This document shows, in pieces, positions 35,596 to 44,351 of a DNA stretch of 64,000 bases. Each line of letters begins with the position of its first letter. The first letter of the stretch is position 1. Under the pieces are notes generated by a model, which ran no database searches, was not told the origin of the DNA, and was given only the letters and a program-made list of their open reading frames with translations. Made by a program: the position numbers and the translations under genes. The stretch is from Bacteroidota bacterium (lineage in GTDB: Bacteria; Bacteroidota; Bacteroidia; J057; JADKCL01), in contig JADKCL010000006.1 of the NCBI GenBank assembly GCA_016718825.1, forward strand, positions 124,001 to 188,000, in the 5' to 3' direction.

Positions 35596-36878
35596 AGGTA
35601 TTTCTTGACCAAAACGATGATCACCAGCGCGATGACGCCGCCGCCGAGCATCCAGACCCAGTTCCAGGTGTTGCGTTCGGCGGAGGTTTGGCCGTCCATG
35701 CCGGGGGCGACGGGTTTGGTGTCTTGGGTCAATTGGTCGGATTCGCCTGCGCCGCAGTCCGCGAAGTAGCCTTTGAGCAGGTTCCAGTATTTGTCGCTTT
35801 CGTGGTCGTAGCCGAGCGCCCAGATGCCGGCGCCTGCAATGTCCATTTTTTTGATGAGCGCGTATTTTTCGCCGAGGCTGCTCACTTGGTCGATCCAGAG
35901 TTGCCGCTTTTCATTGCCTTTTTCGCGGAGCAGCCAACCCGTGGTACTCGTGCTGTCCCATTGCAAAAAGGCGCTCGAATCCTGCCTTTCGTAGTCGCGC
36001 AGGAATACGGTTTTGCCCTTTCCCTTTGTCGCTGAACCGGGCAGCGCGGTTGCTGTGGGCCATTCGTAGCCATAATAAGGCACCGTGATCAACAATTTTC
36101 CTTTCGGAATGCCCTTCTCCAACCAAGTCTGAATCGAATGTTCGAAGCTCGATTCGCCCCATTTCCCTGCAAACAAAGGCGAAACGGGACCGGATTCCTT
36201 GGCATCGCTGCCGTGGAGTTCATTTTCCATGACAATGAAGCGGTCCACAAGGGGCAACAGGTCGGGGAGGAGGTAACCCTGTTCGGGTCCTTCGGGATGC
36301 AAGACGACGGTGATCGTGGCTGATTTGCGCCAGGCATGCAGGGCGGTGGCGAGTTCGGAGACGAGGGTGTTGAATTTTCCTGCGAATCGGGGCAAAATAT
36401 GGTCGAAATCAAGGCAGACGCCATCGGCATCCTTGTATTGGAGAAGGGCAACGATGCTGTCACAGAACGTTTTGCGGGCTTGGTCATCCCCCAGAAAGCG
36501 GGTGGTATTCGCAATTCCAGCGAGGGAAGCGGTTAATTCGACTTGCGTCGCGGCGTGGTGCGCCATTTCCACGAGGCCGGTTTCCCGCCATTGGTGGATC
36601 GTTGTATAGCTGCCCGTCTCCGGATCGATTTCGTAGGAATAATAGCCGACCGTGGAGAGCAAGGCGAAGTCATAGCGTTGGTAGGCCGTTCCCGACCACG
36701 CGGGATGCCATCCGTAAACCTGCTGATTCAGAATGCATTTGCGGCTGAGCGTGCGTGTGGTGGTATGTTGGATGCCATTTGCTTTGTCATATTCCGCCTC
36801 CGAATGAAATTCGGTTAGGGAGAAAATGCTTTTTTGCAAGGTCGAAGGGCCAAAACCTTGGGCCTTTGGCGGTGCCAA
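35592..36878 (-). CDS. GH18-like protein with C-terminal anchor; possible 5' frameshift
   Basis: 428 codons from TTG 36878. GH18 (YaaH/chitinase-like) features: YGWHPAWSG, ALLSTVGYYSYE, DGVCLDFDHI where active enzymes have DGxxxDxE (so the acid Glu is Asp here), VPYYGYEWP and GIWALGYD. The C-terminal membrane helix (MLGGGVIALVIIVLV) is a tail anchor. A proper signal peptide (MLPWTRLFGVLILLMLVGTA) starts at ATG 36927 but is in another frame. Removing one base near 36880-36890 would fuse it to this frame. So either a sequence error or a real mutation. Confidence 0.72.
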   Translation of the reverse strand: MAPPKAQGFGPSTLQKSIFSLTEFHSEAEYDKANGIQHTTTRTLSRKCILNQQVYGWHPAWSGTAYQRYDFALLSTVGYYSYEIDPETGSYTTIHQWRETGLVEMAHHAATQVELTASLAGIANTTRFLGDDQARKTFCDSIVALLQYKDADGVCLDFDHILPRFAGKFNTLVSELATALHAWRKSATITVVLHPEGPEQGYLLPDLLPLVDRFIVMENELHGSDAKESGPVSPLFAGKWGESSFEHSIQTWLEKGIPKGKLLITVPYYGYEWPTATALPGSATKGKGKTVFLRDYERQDSSAFLQWDSTSTTGWLLREKGNEKRQLWIDQVSSLGEKYALIKKMDIAGAGIWALGYDHESDKYWNLLKGYFADCGAGESDQLTQDTKPVAPGMDGQTSAERNTWNWVWMLGGGVIALVIIVLVKKYL

Positions 36879-36984
36879 CCAACATCAACAAAATCAAAAC
36901 TCCGAATAAGCGCGTCCAAGGCAGCATGGCATTCAATTTTGGGCAAAGGTAAGGAAGAGCGGGGAGGAAAATGTGGGGGCTTTT

Positions 36985-37290
36985 TTTGTCATGTCGAACG
37001 AAGTGAAGGGGGTGCGCAGCACCGCCGAAACGCAGCTGAGACATCTACGGCGGACTTGGACAGCGGCGTGGGTTTGTGCGGCATGTCAGTCTAATTCGTC
37101 AGGGTTCGGGTGTTACTGAATCCGAAGATGTCTCGGCTTCACCCGCTTTCGCTGCGCTCTCAGCAGGTTTCGCTCGACATGACGATGGGTGGTAGCAAGG
37201 TACACGGCCAGGTTTCGCTCGACATGACAATCGTCCAAAATCAATTCGCCCTTTGTATTGACGGGTTGCGACCTGTCCCTACAAAGGGCG
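36985..37290. repeat. Degenerate intergenic repeats, no gene
   Basis: ATGTCGAACGAAGTGAAG and several copies of GTTTCGCTCGACATGAC face each other across the gap, with ACATCTACGG / GATGTCTCGG, forming a large imperfect inverted repeat. It ends with GGTTGCGACCTGTCCCTAC (about 37265-37283), half of the palindrome at 40821-40876. Fills the gap between the GH18-like and TerB-like genes (36928-37317). Confidence 0.55.
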
Positions 37291-37317
37291 AATGAATTAT
37301 TCTAATCCTGCTAAAAA

Positions 37318-38259
37318 TCAACCCTGACGGCGGACCCAGGCGATTTTGGCGCGCTCGGCATCGTCGTGGTTCAGATTCAAGCTGTCGGCCAATTCGAAGA
37401 GGTCTTCGCGGCTGATGTCGACGTTGAGGGCTTGCTCCAGCATGTGGATCTTGGCATTGTGCTCCAATTCGGTTTTGCGGGAGGCGCTGATGCCCAGCAT
37501 GTCGCCGTATTTGGCCATCATTTCCAATTCCTTGGCGTGGATCTCGTAATCAGCCATCACGATGGCCCATGAGAAGATGTAGATCGTGTCGCGCACGCCA
37601 TCCTTGACCATTTCACAGTCGACTTTGGAGACGGGCTCGCTCGCGATGATGTCGTGGATCGAACCGGCATCGGTTGGGACGAGGGACTGGAAGAATTCGA
37701 CTTCTTCGTCCTGAATCACGCCGTCTGCGCTTGCAAGATCCGCGAGGATACGTGCAAACACCTTGCGGTCGTGACGGTCGACGATCGGATTTTTATCGAT
37801 TTGTGTTTCGAATGCATTCTTTTCGCGTGGCGCGGCTGCTGCTTTGGGTTTGCCCCAGGTGCCGGTACCTTCGTCGTAGTGGAATTGGGTGCGCACGGTT
37901 TTGAAAGCTGCAACGACGGCGTCTTCGATTTCGCTTTCCGAAGGAGCGTTGGAATTGCTGCTTTGGTTGCGGGTGAATTCGCTTGCTGCGGTGCTTGTGG
38001 CTGCGCGGGCGGTACGACCGAGGAATCCGCCGCCGAAGAGGCTGCCGACCATGCGGGTGATGGAGGAGCGGGCCTGCTGCATCGCAGTGCGCTTGACCGA
38101 GCGACCGATGGCGCTGCCAACGGAATTGCTTTGGCGAATCGGGCCTTGGGCTTCCACGAAATTGCCTGAATCAGGCTGTTGGAATTCGACAAATACCCTT
38201 TGTCCTTGAACCTCAACGTCAACGATGAGGGGCTTAATGAGATTGTAGGTGATATCCAT
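37318..38259 (-). CDS. TerB-like domain protein
   Basis: 313 residues. The N-terminal third is low complexity: GSAIGRSVKRTAM, then a Gly-rich GSLFGGGFLGRTARAA that might touch a membrane. The C-terminal 150 residues are helical with the TerB pattern, two Asp/Glu helices: LADLASADGVIQDEEVEFF and later IVMADYEIHAKELEMM. TerB-like proteins are cytoplasmic, metal-linked stress proteins often fused to other domains. No ter operon nearby. Confidence 0.7.
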   Translation of the reverse strand: MDITYNLIKPLIVDVEVQGQRVFVEFQQPDSGNFVEAQGPIRQSNSVGSAIGRSVKRTAMQQARSSITRMVGSLFGGGFLGRTARAATSTAASEFTRNQSSNSNAPSESEIEDAVVAAFKTVRTQFHYDEGTGTWGKPKAAAAPREKNAFETQIDKNPIVDRHDRKVFARILADLASADGVIQDEEVEFFQSLVPTDAGSIHDIIASEPVSKVDCEMVKDGVRDTIYIFSWAIVMADYEIHAKELEMMAKYGDMLGISASRKTELEHNAKIHMLEQALNVDISREDLFELADSLNLNHDDAERAKIAWVRRQG

Positions 38260-38407
38260 TTTTGACCTTAATTATCAATTTGGAGGCAAAGATAGCGGTT
38301 GGAGATGACAATTCGCTGCGGTTTTGGAGAAATATCTCTGGCGCAAAGGAGGTCGAATTCGGCTGCAACATTGGCCTTTTTGCAACAAAAGCGTGACGGG
38401 GTTGATC

Positions 38408-40054
38408 CTACTTCCGAACCACGACTTTCATTCGAAGGAACTCCGGACCATCCGCCTCCAAAAGATAGATTCCCGCAGGCAGATTGGAAATCACTGTTGG
38501 CGCTCTCGGATCAAGGGATTTCGCGAGGATTTGGCGACCCAAGGCATCGAGAATTCGGAGCTGTACATAGTTTTCGCCCAATGGCGCGACCGAAAAACTG
38601 CCATCCGACGGATTGGGATAGGCGAGGAGTTGGGGTACTGGACTTTCCTCAGCAACTGACACGACGGGGACACAATTGCGAAAGCGATGCGCCACAAAAG
38701 CCTCCACATCATTGCTGTCAATTGCCTGTAAATGAAACGAATCCAATTCCAGCTCATAGAAATACCCGCCACCGAGCCACATTTCGTCATCGGTGATTTC
38801 CATCAGGTAGGTAAAATGTTTGAACTTCTCAAAGCATACACAATTGCCCGCAGCATCGCTATGAATCGTAAAATAGGAGTTGATTGGCAGTGAATAGGGA
38901 TTGCAAAAATCGACGGTACCAAGCGATGCTGCATAGCCGGTGACCACCGCGTCACCATTGTCTGCAACGGCAATGCCGCGCATAAATTGAACATGCTGCG
39001 AGTTGGAGTTGGTATAGGAATCGTGTCTTAACCACTGTAAATTTCCCTGCGGATCAAGTTTGCCATAGTAGGTCACACGACCTGGGTTTGAGATGTTAAT
39101 TTGATCATAGTAGCATTCCGTATAGCCGTCTGCCGCAAAATAAATGTTGTCTGCAAGGTCGACCCCGAATTCAAGTTCTTGATTTCCTGCAGCATAGGTC
39201 GGGCAGCCTACAGTCTTTACCCAAAGCGTGTTACCCAGCGAATCTAGCTTTGCAATGAAATTTTGCCCACGCGTGGCCAACGGGGCTGTGAATTGTTGCC
39301 CAAAAATCGTTGCTGTATCTTCAAAACTGCCTGCAACATAAATATCCCCGGATGCCGCGGGGACAATTTTGTTGACATATTCTTCGCCGATTCCATCACA
39401 AGTCCGTAACCAGCGGATCTCCCCTGATGGAGACAGCTTGACGAGGTACCCATCCATCTTTCCAACTGCGGCTACGTTGATCGTGTCGAAATGGGCCAAT
39501 TTTGAAAATTGACCACCTGCATAAATATTGTCATGGGCGTCAATGGCAACCTCATCCCCCCGATCTACGCTATCACCACCAAAGCCTTTTGCCCACAACC
39601 AATTGCCGTTGGGATCCATTTTTGCGAGCCAACCGTCATATTGGAAGGTGGTTGTATGGATTTGGTGTGTGTCAAACAACGCTATATCGGAAAAATCGCC
39701 TGATGAGACAGTATTGTCGTGTTGATCGACTGCAACTGCCTTTGCCAACAGGACCCAGGATGGGGATTGCGCATTTTTGAGCCATATCGGAAAGCCATTG
39801 GTATCCAATCGCGTAAAAAAGGGGCTGACGGCACCTCCGCTCATATCAAGATGCCGAATTCCGATGCCCGCAGTATAGGTGCCGATCGCAAACACATTGC
39901 CCGAGGCATTCACCGCCATGTCGATGACTCTGTTGTCAGAAAAGGATGCTGGACCAAATCGATGGGAAGAGACCACCCAATCCCAAGGTTGAGCTGAAAC
40001 TTGGCCAAAAACCAATAAACAGAGTCCGAGCAGCCAATAGAAATGTCTTTTCAT
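38408..40054 (-). CDS. Beta-propeller-like secreted protein with T9SS sorting domain
   Basis: 548 residues from ATG 40054 (MKRHFYWLLGLCLLVFGQVS), signal peptide ending VSAQ. Repeats of about 50 residues with 'A.D..GN.Y..G.F' and 'G..LW.K' (DAHDNIYAGGQFSK, ASGDIYVAGSFEDT, DLADNIYFAADGYT) match SBBP-type blades. The C-terminus (YPNPSDGSFSV, ILDALGRQILAKS, NLPAGIYLLEA, MKVVVRK) is a type-A T9SS domain. Similar in layout to 5755-7827 but not a close paralogue. Confidence 0.87.
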   Translation of the reverse strand: MKRHFYWLLGLCLLVFGQVSAQPWDWVVSSHRFGPASFSDNRVIDMAVNASGNVFAIGTYTAGIGIRHLDMSGGAVSPFFTRLDTNGFPIWLKNAQSPSWVLLAKAVAVDQHDNTVSSGDFSDIALFDTHQIHTTTFQYDGWLAKMDPNGNWLWAKGFGGDSVDRGDEVAIDAHDNIYAGGQFSKLAHFDTINVAAVGKMDGYLVKLSPSGEIRWLRTCDGIGEEYVNKIVPAASGDIYVAGSFEDTATIFGQQFTAPLATRGQNFIAKLDSLGNTLWVKTVGCPTYAAGNQELEFGVDLADNIYFAADGYTECYYDQINISNPGRVTYYGKLDPQGNLQWLRHDSYTNSNSQHVQFMRGIAVADNGDAVVTGYAASLGTVDFCNPYSLPINSYFTIHSDAAGNCVCFEKFKHFTYLMEITDDEMWLGGGYFYELELDSFHLQAIDSNDVEAFVAHRFRNCVPVVSVAEESPVPQLLAYPNPSDGSFSVAPLGENYVQLRILDALGRQILAKSLDPRAPTVISNLPAGIYLLEADGPEFLRMKVVVRK

Positions 40055-40373
40055 CTTGAATTCAATTGTATGGCCGCAGACGTAGTTCCTCAAATGTCGC
40101 CTTTTGTAGCTTTCAAACAAGAGCTGCTGAAAATTTCGTAGGCGAATTGCGACTTTTTTGGCCAATCATGGGTGTGGATGCAGGCCATTTATATCAGACA
40201 TTTTCAGCTTGCAGCCGCAGCAACATCTTGAAATGGCCCGAAATTTGGTAGATTCGGCGACGAAGCGTGGAGACCAGCGACCACAGTAAAAAACGGGGCG
40301 ATTGCCGAAAAGCCAGAAGAGTAGGTACAGATTTTAGTTTTGATTTGGAATGACCCTTACCACAAAGTTCAGT
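40055..40373. other. Divergent intergenic region, about 320 bp
   Basis: Separates the propeller gene (-) from a small secreted-protein gene (+), so it should carry promoters in both directions. I see no exact TAnnTTTG and no gene. Confidence 0.4.
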
Positions 40374-40781
40374 ATGAAGCATTTGACCTTGTTGCTGTTC
40401 CTTCTTTTCGTTGGAGTGGCCGTGCAAGCCCAGAAAATTGCCGATTTCAAAGTCAAAAACAGCACCAATACCGTCGAACGCACGGCGATGCTCGACCTCC
40501 TGCGCGCCAAAATGAAGGCGGAAGAAGGCGGAATCGACTACAAATACGTCGTCAATCACTTCAAAGTCAGCGGCAATTTTGCCTGGTTGATGGCAACGGC
40601 ACAGCGCAAAGACAACAAGCCTTTGGAGCTCGAAGACTATCAGGATTGCTGCCACGTCGAATGCCTATTCAAAAAGGTCAACGGCAAATGGACCATCGGT
40701 GAATACGGCGCCTTCAGCACGGACGTATGGTACGAAGGCATTCAAGAACGCTCCGGCGCCGCTGCTGGGATATTTGAGTGA
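40374..40781 (+). CDS. Small secreted protein
   Basis: 135 residues from ATG 40374; MKHLTLLLFLLFVGVAVQAQ is a signal peptide. The mature part (RTAMLDLLRAKMKAEEGGID, VVNHFKVSGNFAWLMATAQR, FKKVNGKWTIGEYGAFSTD) looks like a small alpha+beta cone of the NTF2/SnoaL type with 'DCCHVECLFKKVNGKW'. No catalytic role evident. Convergent with the Thg1-like gene, with a 56-bp palindrome between. Confidence 0.65.
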   Translation: MKHLTLLLFLLFVGVAVQAQKIADFKVKNSTNTVERTAMLDLLRAKMKAEEGGIDYKYVVNHFKVSGNFAWLMATAQRKDNKPLELEDYQDCCHVECLFKKVNGKWTIGEYGAFSTDVWYEGIQERSGAAAGIFE

Positions 40782-40820
40782 GATCGGGGGATGCTGATCG
40801 GATTCAGGTTTCTGATCGGT

Positions 40821-40876
40821 TAAATACATTGGTGGTAGGGACAGGTCGCGACCTGTCCCTACCACCAATGTATTTA
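40821..40876. repeat. 56-bp perfect palindrome
   Basis: Two 28-nt arms with no mismatch and no loop, centre 40848/40849; core GGACAGGTCGCGACCTGTCC, outer part TAAATACATTGGTGGTAG. It ends 3 bases before the stop of the Thg1-like gene and starts 39 bases after the stop of the + gene. Could act as a two-way terminator or a cruciform. Core shared with 18783-18818 and a half copy near 37265. Confidence 0.85.
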
Positions 40877-40879
40877 AAA

Positions 40880-41638
40880 TCAATTTCTTACGATTTTTTC
40901 AATCAACAAACTGTAGGCCTCCCGCATCGGCAGTTCGTAGTCGACTTGGATTTGGCGACGCAAGGTTTGCACCGTTTGCTGCGTTTTGGGATTGAATCCC
41001 TCTTTTTCCACTTCCGTCCAATACAATCCGACCCCACGTTTTGTCCAAGCCGGCGCATCATTGAAGTTGACGCCGAGGCTGAACAGCAATTCATTTTTTT
41101 CTGCGATCGAAATACCCTCGATTTTTCGGGTTGCTTGCCGCTCCGAAAGTCCGGTTTGTCGCAGGCGCCAGTAGCAATACCCGTTGAGGGAGTTGCGGTG
41201 CGCGTCCTCATTCCGCCAACGGAAGTAGTCCACGACGAGCCCGGCGTTGGGAAGTTCGATCAGGCGACAGTCAAATGTCCCGATTGCCCCTAGCAACAAG
41301 GAGAACTTCGCACTTGCTTCGCCAGCCAAAATCGAATTGTATTTCCGTGGTTTTCGGCTGAATGCAGATTCATTCAGGTCAAAGAGCAATGAAATTTCGT
41401 CGCTTTGGGTATAGCCATAAACAACGGTGAAGCCACAATTCATCAGGTGCTTGACGGTTTCGACCATCATGTCGCAGAATCGGATGTCAAAGGGGGCTTC
41501 AAATTTGTGAACCTCCTTGGTAAGGCGTGTGAAGCTGCGGCCGTCGATGCGCGCGACCAAATACATGCCGGGGACTGCTGAATTGTCTTTTGCAGTCTCG
41601 TAAACCCGCATTTTGCTTTCCAAATCATCAAATTTCAT
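40880..41638 (-). CDS. Thg1-like protein (3'-5' RNA polymerase family)
   Basis: 252 residues from ATG 41638. Family motifs: VARIDGRSFTRLT (metal Asp), YGYTQSDEISLLF (metal Asp-Glu), then DYFRWRNEDAHRNSLNGYCYW. True tRNA-His guanylyltransferases have HINNLYN at that last motif; HRNSLN is the TLP version, whose members repair tRNA 5' ends by adding nucleotides in the 3'-5' direction. Cytoplasmic. Overlaps the kinase gene upstream by 11 bases, which argues for coupled synthesis. Confidence 0.88.
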   Translation of the reverse strand: MKFDDLESKMRVYETAKDNSAVPGMYLVARIDGRSFTRLTKEVHKFEAPFDIRFCDMMVETVKHLMNCGFTVVYGYTQSDEISLLFDLNESAFSRKPRKYNSILAGEASAKFSLLLGAIGTFDCRLIELPNAGLVVDYFRWRNEDAHRNSLNGYCYWRLRQTGLSERQATRKIEGISIAEKNELLFSLGVNFNDAPAWTKRGVGLYWTEVEKEGFNPKTQQTVQTLRRQIQVDYELPMREAYSLLIEKIVRN

Positions 41639-42074
41639 TGTTCCATTCGTTAATGGTGAATGTATCGTTGTCGAGGGTGACGAAAAAAAGTTGGTCAAAA
41701 CCTTCCTCCATGGATGGTTTTTCAAGGCGCTTGAGGGTGCCGCGCACGCCGATTTCAGGGATGTTTTCCTTGCCGATTCGTTTGCTGTTGCGTTCCAGGG
41801 CGGATTCGAGGCTGGTTGAGAAGTAGTAGCCCGTCACCTTGAACTTTTTGGCCTTGGCTGCGGCGATGTATTTTGCCCGGTCTTCGCGCGACGGATTGGT
41901 ATTGTCGATGACAAAAGGCTGTTTGGCCTCCAAGCAAGCATTCAGCAGGATGGACTCGCGGTTGCGCGTCTTGAGCATGTCCAATGAAATCCGAACGTGG
42001 GTTTTGAAAAACTTCTCCTTGAAAAAGGTGGATTTGCCCGATGCTTGAATGCCGCAAAAAATGACTGCTTCCAT
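41628..42074 (-). CDS. PNK-like P-loop kinase (AAA_33)
   Basis: 148 residues from ATG 42074. Walker A GIQASGKST, catalytic-type Asp in RISLDMLK, then FVIDNTNPSREDRAKYI and a lid SKRIGKENIPEIGVRGT. The DNTNP....R motif is typical of polynucleotide 5'-kinases and related small-molecule/RNA kinases. Overlap with the Thg1-like gene suggests a shared RNA substrate: phosphorylating a 5'-OH end before it is extended. Substrate not provable from sequence. Confidence 0.82.
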   Translation of the reverse strand: MEAVIFCGIQASGKSTFFKEKFFKTHVRISLDMLKTRNRESILLNACLEAKQPFVIDNTNPSREDRAKYIAAAKAKKFKVTGYYFSTSLESALERNSKRIGKENIPEIGVRGTLKRLEKPSMEEGFDQLFFVTLDNDTFTINEWNNEI

Positions 42075-42201
42075 GGGAATGTAGGTTGTGTGAATGGCTG
42101 CAATGCTAATACTGAATTGCAGCAATGCACCGCATCAGCTGTTGACCGGTACATTTGGATGAATGAATCGGCTGAATTCTCCGTTTTCGGGCTACTCCGC
42201 G

Positions 42202-42285
42202 CACCTTCTCACCAAAATACGCCGACAACGCATACAATTCCAAGTAGATTCTTGGATCGCTTTCCATCCAGGCGACCAGTTCGTT
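42202..42285 (-). pseudogene. Displaced 3'-end fragment of the glycosyltransferase-like gene
   Basis: Translation NELVAWMESDPRIYLELYAL and the four residues after it match the C-terminal NELVAWMENNPSIYMEFYEL of the gene at 42995-44245: 17 of 24 residues identical, DNA roughly 80%. Homology begins precisely at the stop codon of the intervening gene (42285) and fades near 42202. The original stop is lost. Fragment only. Confidence 0.75.
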
Positions 42286-42911
42286 CACAGGTCTTGTGCC
42301 TTGATCCAACGATCTCTTTCTTTGGCCTTCTCTTGAAAGGAATAGGATTTGTTTTGCACGGCACACATCATGCTTGCGGCGAGGTCTTTGACACGTGGGC
42401 CATTGTCCTTGCCCTTGATGTAGGGGCGGGGACCCTGGTAGTAGAGCAATCGCTTGTTTTTCAGCAAGGGACGCAGGGCTGGCAAAGCCGCTTCACCCAA
42501 CGAGGTCACACGTGCGCTCAGCCCGACAAGATGCTCGGGCTTGCCCCAAGGATTGTCTGCGTCGAGTCCTGAGGATACAAGCACCCGGAGGTAAATCTCC
42601 GCTTGGAGTAGCTGCGGCAGCCTAGGTGTGCTCCCAACGGCATAGATGATCTCGCAGGCAAACATCCGTGCGACCGCCGAGGCCGAAGTATCGGTCGCAA
42701 CCGCTTCCAATGCCAGCTGTCCATCGCTTTGCCAGAAGGCATGGGCTTCGGCTCCGTCATGGTGCACAAACAATTTTGAATAGCCTGCTTGGGTCAACCG
42801 GTTTTCAAGATTTTCGGTTGGTGCCGCTGCGGTGGGAAGTTGACTATGCAGCAACATGGGACATATACCCATCAGCCCGAGGAGGACGATTCTTGACAAC
42901 CAATACAGCAT
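42285..42911 (-). CDS. Secreted protein, likely inserted cargo
   Basis: 208 residues from ATG 42911 (MLYWLSRIVLLGLMGICPML), with a signal peptide; longer starts to 42980 exist. Contains 'GYSKLFVHHDGAEAHAF', helical repeats suggestive of HEAT-like packing (ALPALRPLLKNKRLLYYQGP) and a basic C-terminus. No family recognised. Its stop codon abuts the fragment of the neighbouring gene's 3' end, and the intact version of that gene lies directly upstream. Confidence 0.6.
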   Translation of the reverse strand: MLYWLSRIVLLGLMGICPMLLHSQLPTAAAPTENLENRLTQAGYSKLFVHHDGAEAHAFWQSDGQLALEAVATDTSASAVARMFACEIIYAVGSTPRLPQLLQAEIYLRVLVSSGLDADNPWGKPEHLVGLSARVTSLGEAALPALRPLLKNKRLLYYQGPRPYIKGKDNGPRVKDLAASMMCAVQNKSYSFQEKAKERDRWIKAQDL

Positions 42912-42994
42912 GGCCCTATTTTTCAAGGGTTCTGTTCCTAGGGTTAGCGAAAAACGATGCATCGCCGGCAGTCGCATCATACCAATTCGTTGCG

Positions 42995-44245
42995 TTACTT
43001 AAGACGTGCCTTCTTCTCAAAATACACAGACAACTCATAAAATTCCATGTAGATGCTTGGATTGTTTTCCATCCAGGCGACCAATTCGTTGCCGACGTCC
43101 TCGATCGGCTGATCGGGCCAAAAATTGTCGCGGCAATAGTGGAAATACTGCAAGGTCTTGAGGCTGTTGAACCAGCGGAAAAAACGTTTGGCAAAGGCTT
43201 CTGCATTCGTGGTGTAACGCTTCATTTCCAGAACCTTGGCAACAAAACCTTCGGCCTCCATGAATTCCCGAAAGCCTTTTGGAAAGCCTGAAACGGCAGC
43301 TTGCAATTGCGATTCAGAAAGCGAAAACCACGATTGGCAACCTTTCAGTCCGTTTTTGAGGGCGATATAACTTTCTGCATGAAACACTGGATAGCGATCG
43401 TCCGGTTTGATCGAATATTTCCAAATGGCGTTGCCGATTTCGAAGTCTGGGTTGTTGGTCGAAATCCACCTGGACTGCACCTGCGTGGTCAAGCAATGAT
43501 GGTGGGTTCCCAACTCCACGAATTTTTGCAAGAAATCAAAGGTCGGGCGCAACTTGCGTTTGCTCATCCCCGCCTGCGCCTGGTAAGCGCTTGCGCGCAC
43601 CGCAAAGGCGATTTCCATCATTGGGAACGCATAAGGATGCCCGCAAAACTTCAATCCCGTCACAAACATGCGCTCTGAAAGGTCCACGAAAAGCTTCCCT
43701 ACGCTGAGTACAGGGTCGTTTGGGCTTTGTTCATAAAGGGTCTTAATGCCAATGGTTTGTACTTTGGGCCGTTGTTGAAATTCCTGCTCAACCTTCTCCA
43801 GAAGATCTGGCGGACATACTTTCCCGGCATCGACCACGAGGATGATTCCGTCGGGTAAACCGGCAAGTTCAAAACGGTGAATGGCCTCATCCATCCCTAT
43901 TTTGAGCAACATACCGCCGCCGCCTTGTGGCTCCGATTCATCGGGAGCCTGAATGGTATAGAAGCGCATGCTGCGCGGCGCTTCGCCCTGACCCAGTTCT
44001 CGGTTCTTCTCGCCAAGGAATGTTTGGATCTCCTGGAAATCGCCTTGGTTGGAAATGCAAATGATCTCGACCGGACCTTGGGGTTCGCGGAGGCGACCCA
44101 TTTCCGCGACAAACGTCTTGAGCATGGCATCATCGAAGTAGGTCGTCACGACCACCAAACGCAATTGAGGATTTGGCGCTTCCAAAATCTGCGGTGCCAT
44201 CACCGCATGTTTTTGAAGATAATCGAGATGGGAATCGATTGGCAA
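42995..44245 (-). CDS. Glycosyltransferase-like protein
   Basis: 416 codons from TTG 44245; an ATG at 44200 (MAPQILEAPNP) is the alternative start. The first 150 residues look like a GT-A Rossmann half: LRLVVVTTYFDDAML, VEIICISNQGD, GIILVVDAGKVCPPDLLEKV, where the Asp could be the DxD-like motif. The rest is helical with HHCLTTQVQSRW and many aromatics. No membrane helix. Substrate unknown. A worn copy of its last 24 codons is at 42202-42285. Confidence 0.6.
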   Translation of the reverse strand: MPIDSHLDYLQKHAVMAPQILEAPNPQLRLVVVTTYFDDAMLKTFVAEMGRLREPQGPVEIICISNQGDFQEIQTFLGEKNRELGQGEAPRSMRFYTIQAPDESEPQGGGGMLLKIGMDEAIHRFELAGLPDGIILVVDAGKVCPPDLLEKVEQEFQQRPKVQTIGIKTLYEQSPNDPVLSVGKLFVDLSERMFVTGLKFCGHPYAFPMMEIAFAVRASAYQAQAGMSKRKLRPTFDFLQKFVELGTHHHCLTTQVQSRWISTNNPDFEIGNAIWKYSIKPDDRYPVFHAESYIALKNGLKGCQSWFSLSESQLQAAVSGFPKGFREFMEAEGFVAKVLEMKRYTTNAEAFAKRFFRWFNSLKTLQYFHYCRDNFWPDQPIEDVGNELVAWMENNPSIYMEFYELSVYFEKKARLK

Positions 44246-44351
44246 GTGAAAAGTTATTAGTGAATAGTGAAAAGTCCGTGGAAGTGAAAAGCACTTTTAA
44301 AGTTCAAAGAAACACACTTTTCACTTTTAGTTTTTCACTTTTCACTTACGG
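44244..44351. repeat. 7-nt periodic tracts between two minus-strand genes
   Basis: Four heptads of AAGTGAA type at 44244-44271 touch the start codon region of the glycosyltransferase-like gene. Five heptads of CTTTTCA type (the reverse complement family) at 44317-44351 include the stop codon of pdxH. The two tracts are inverted relative to each other. Confidence 0.75.
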
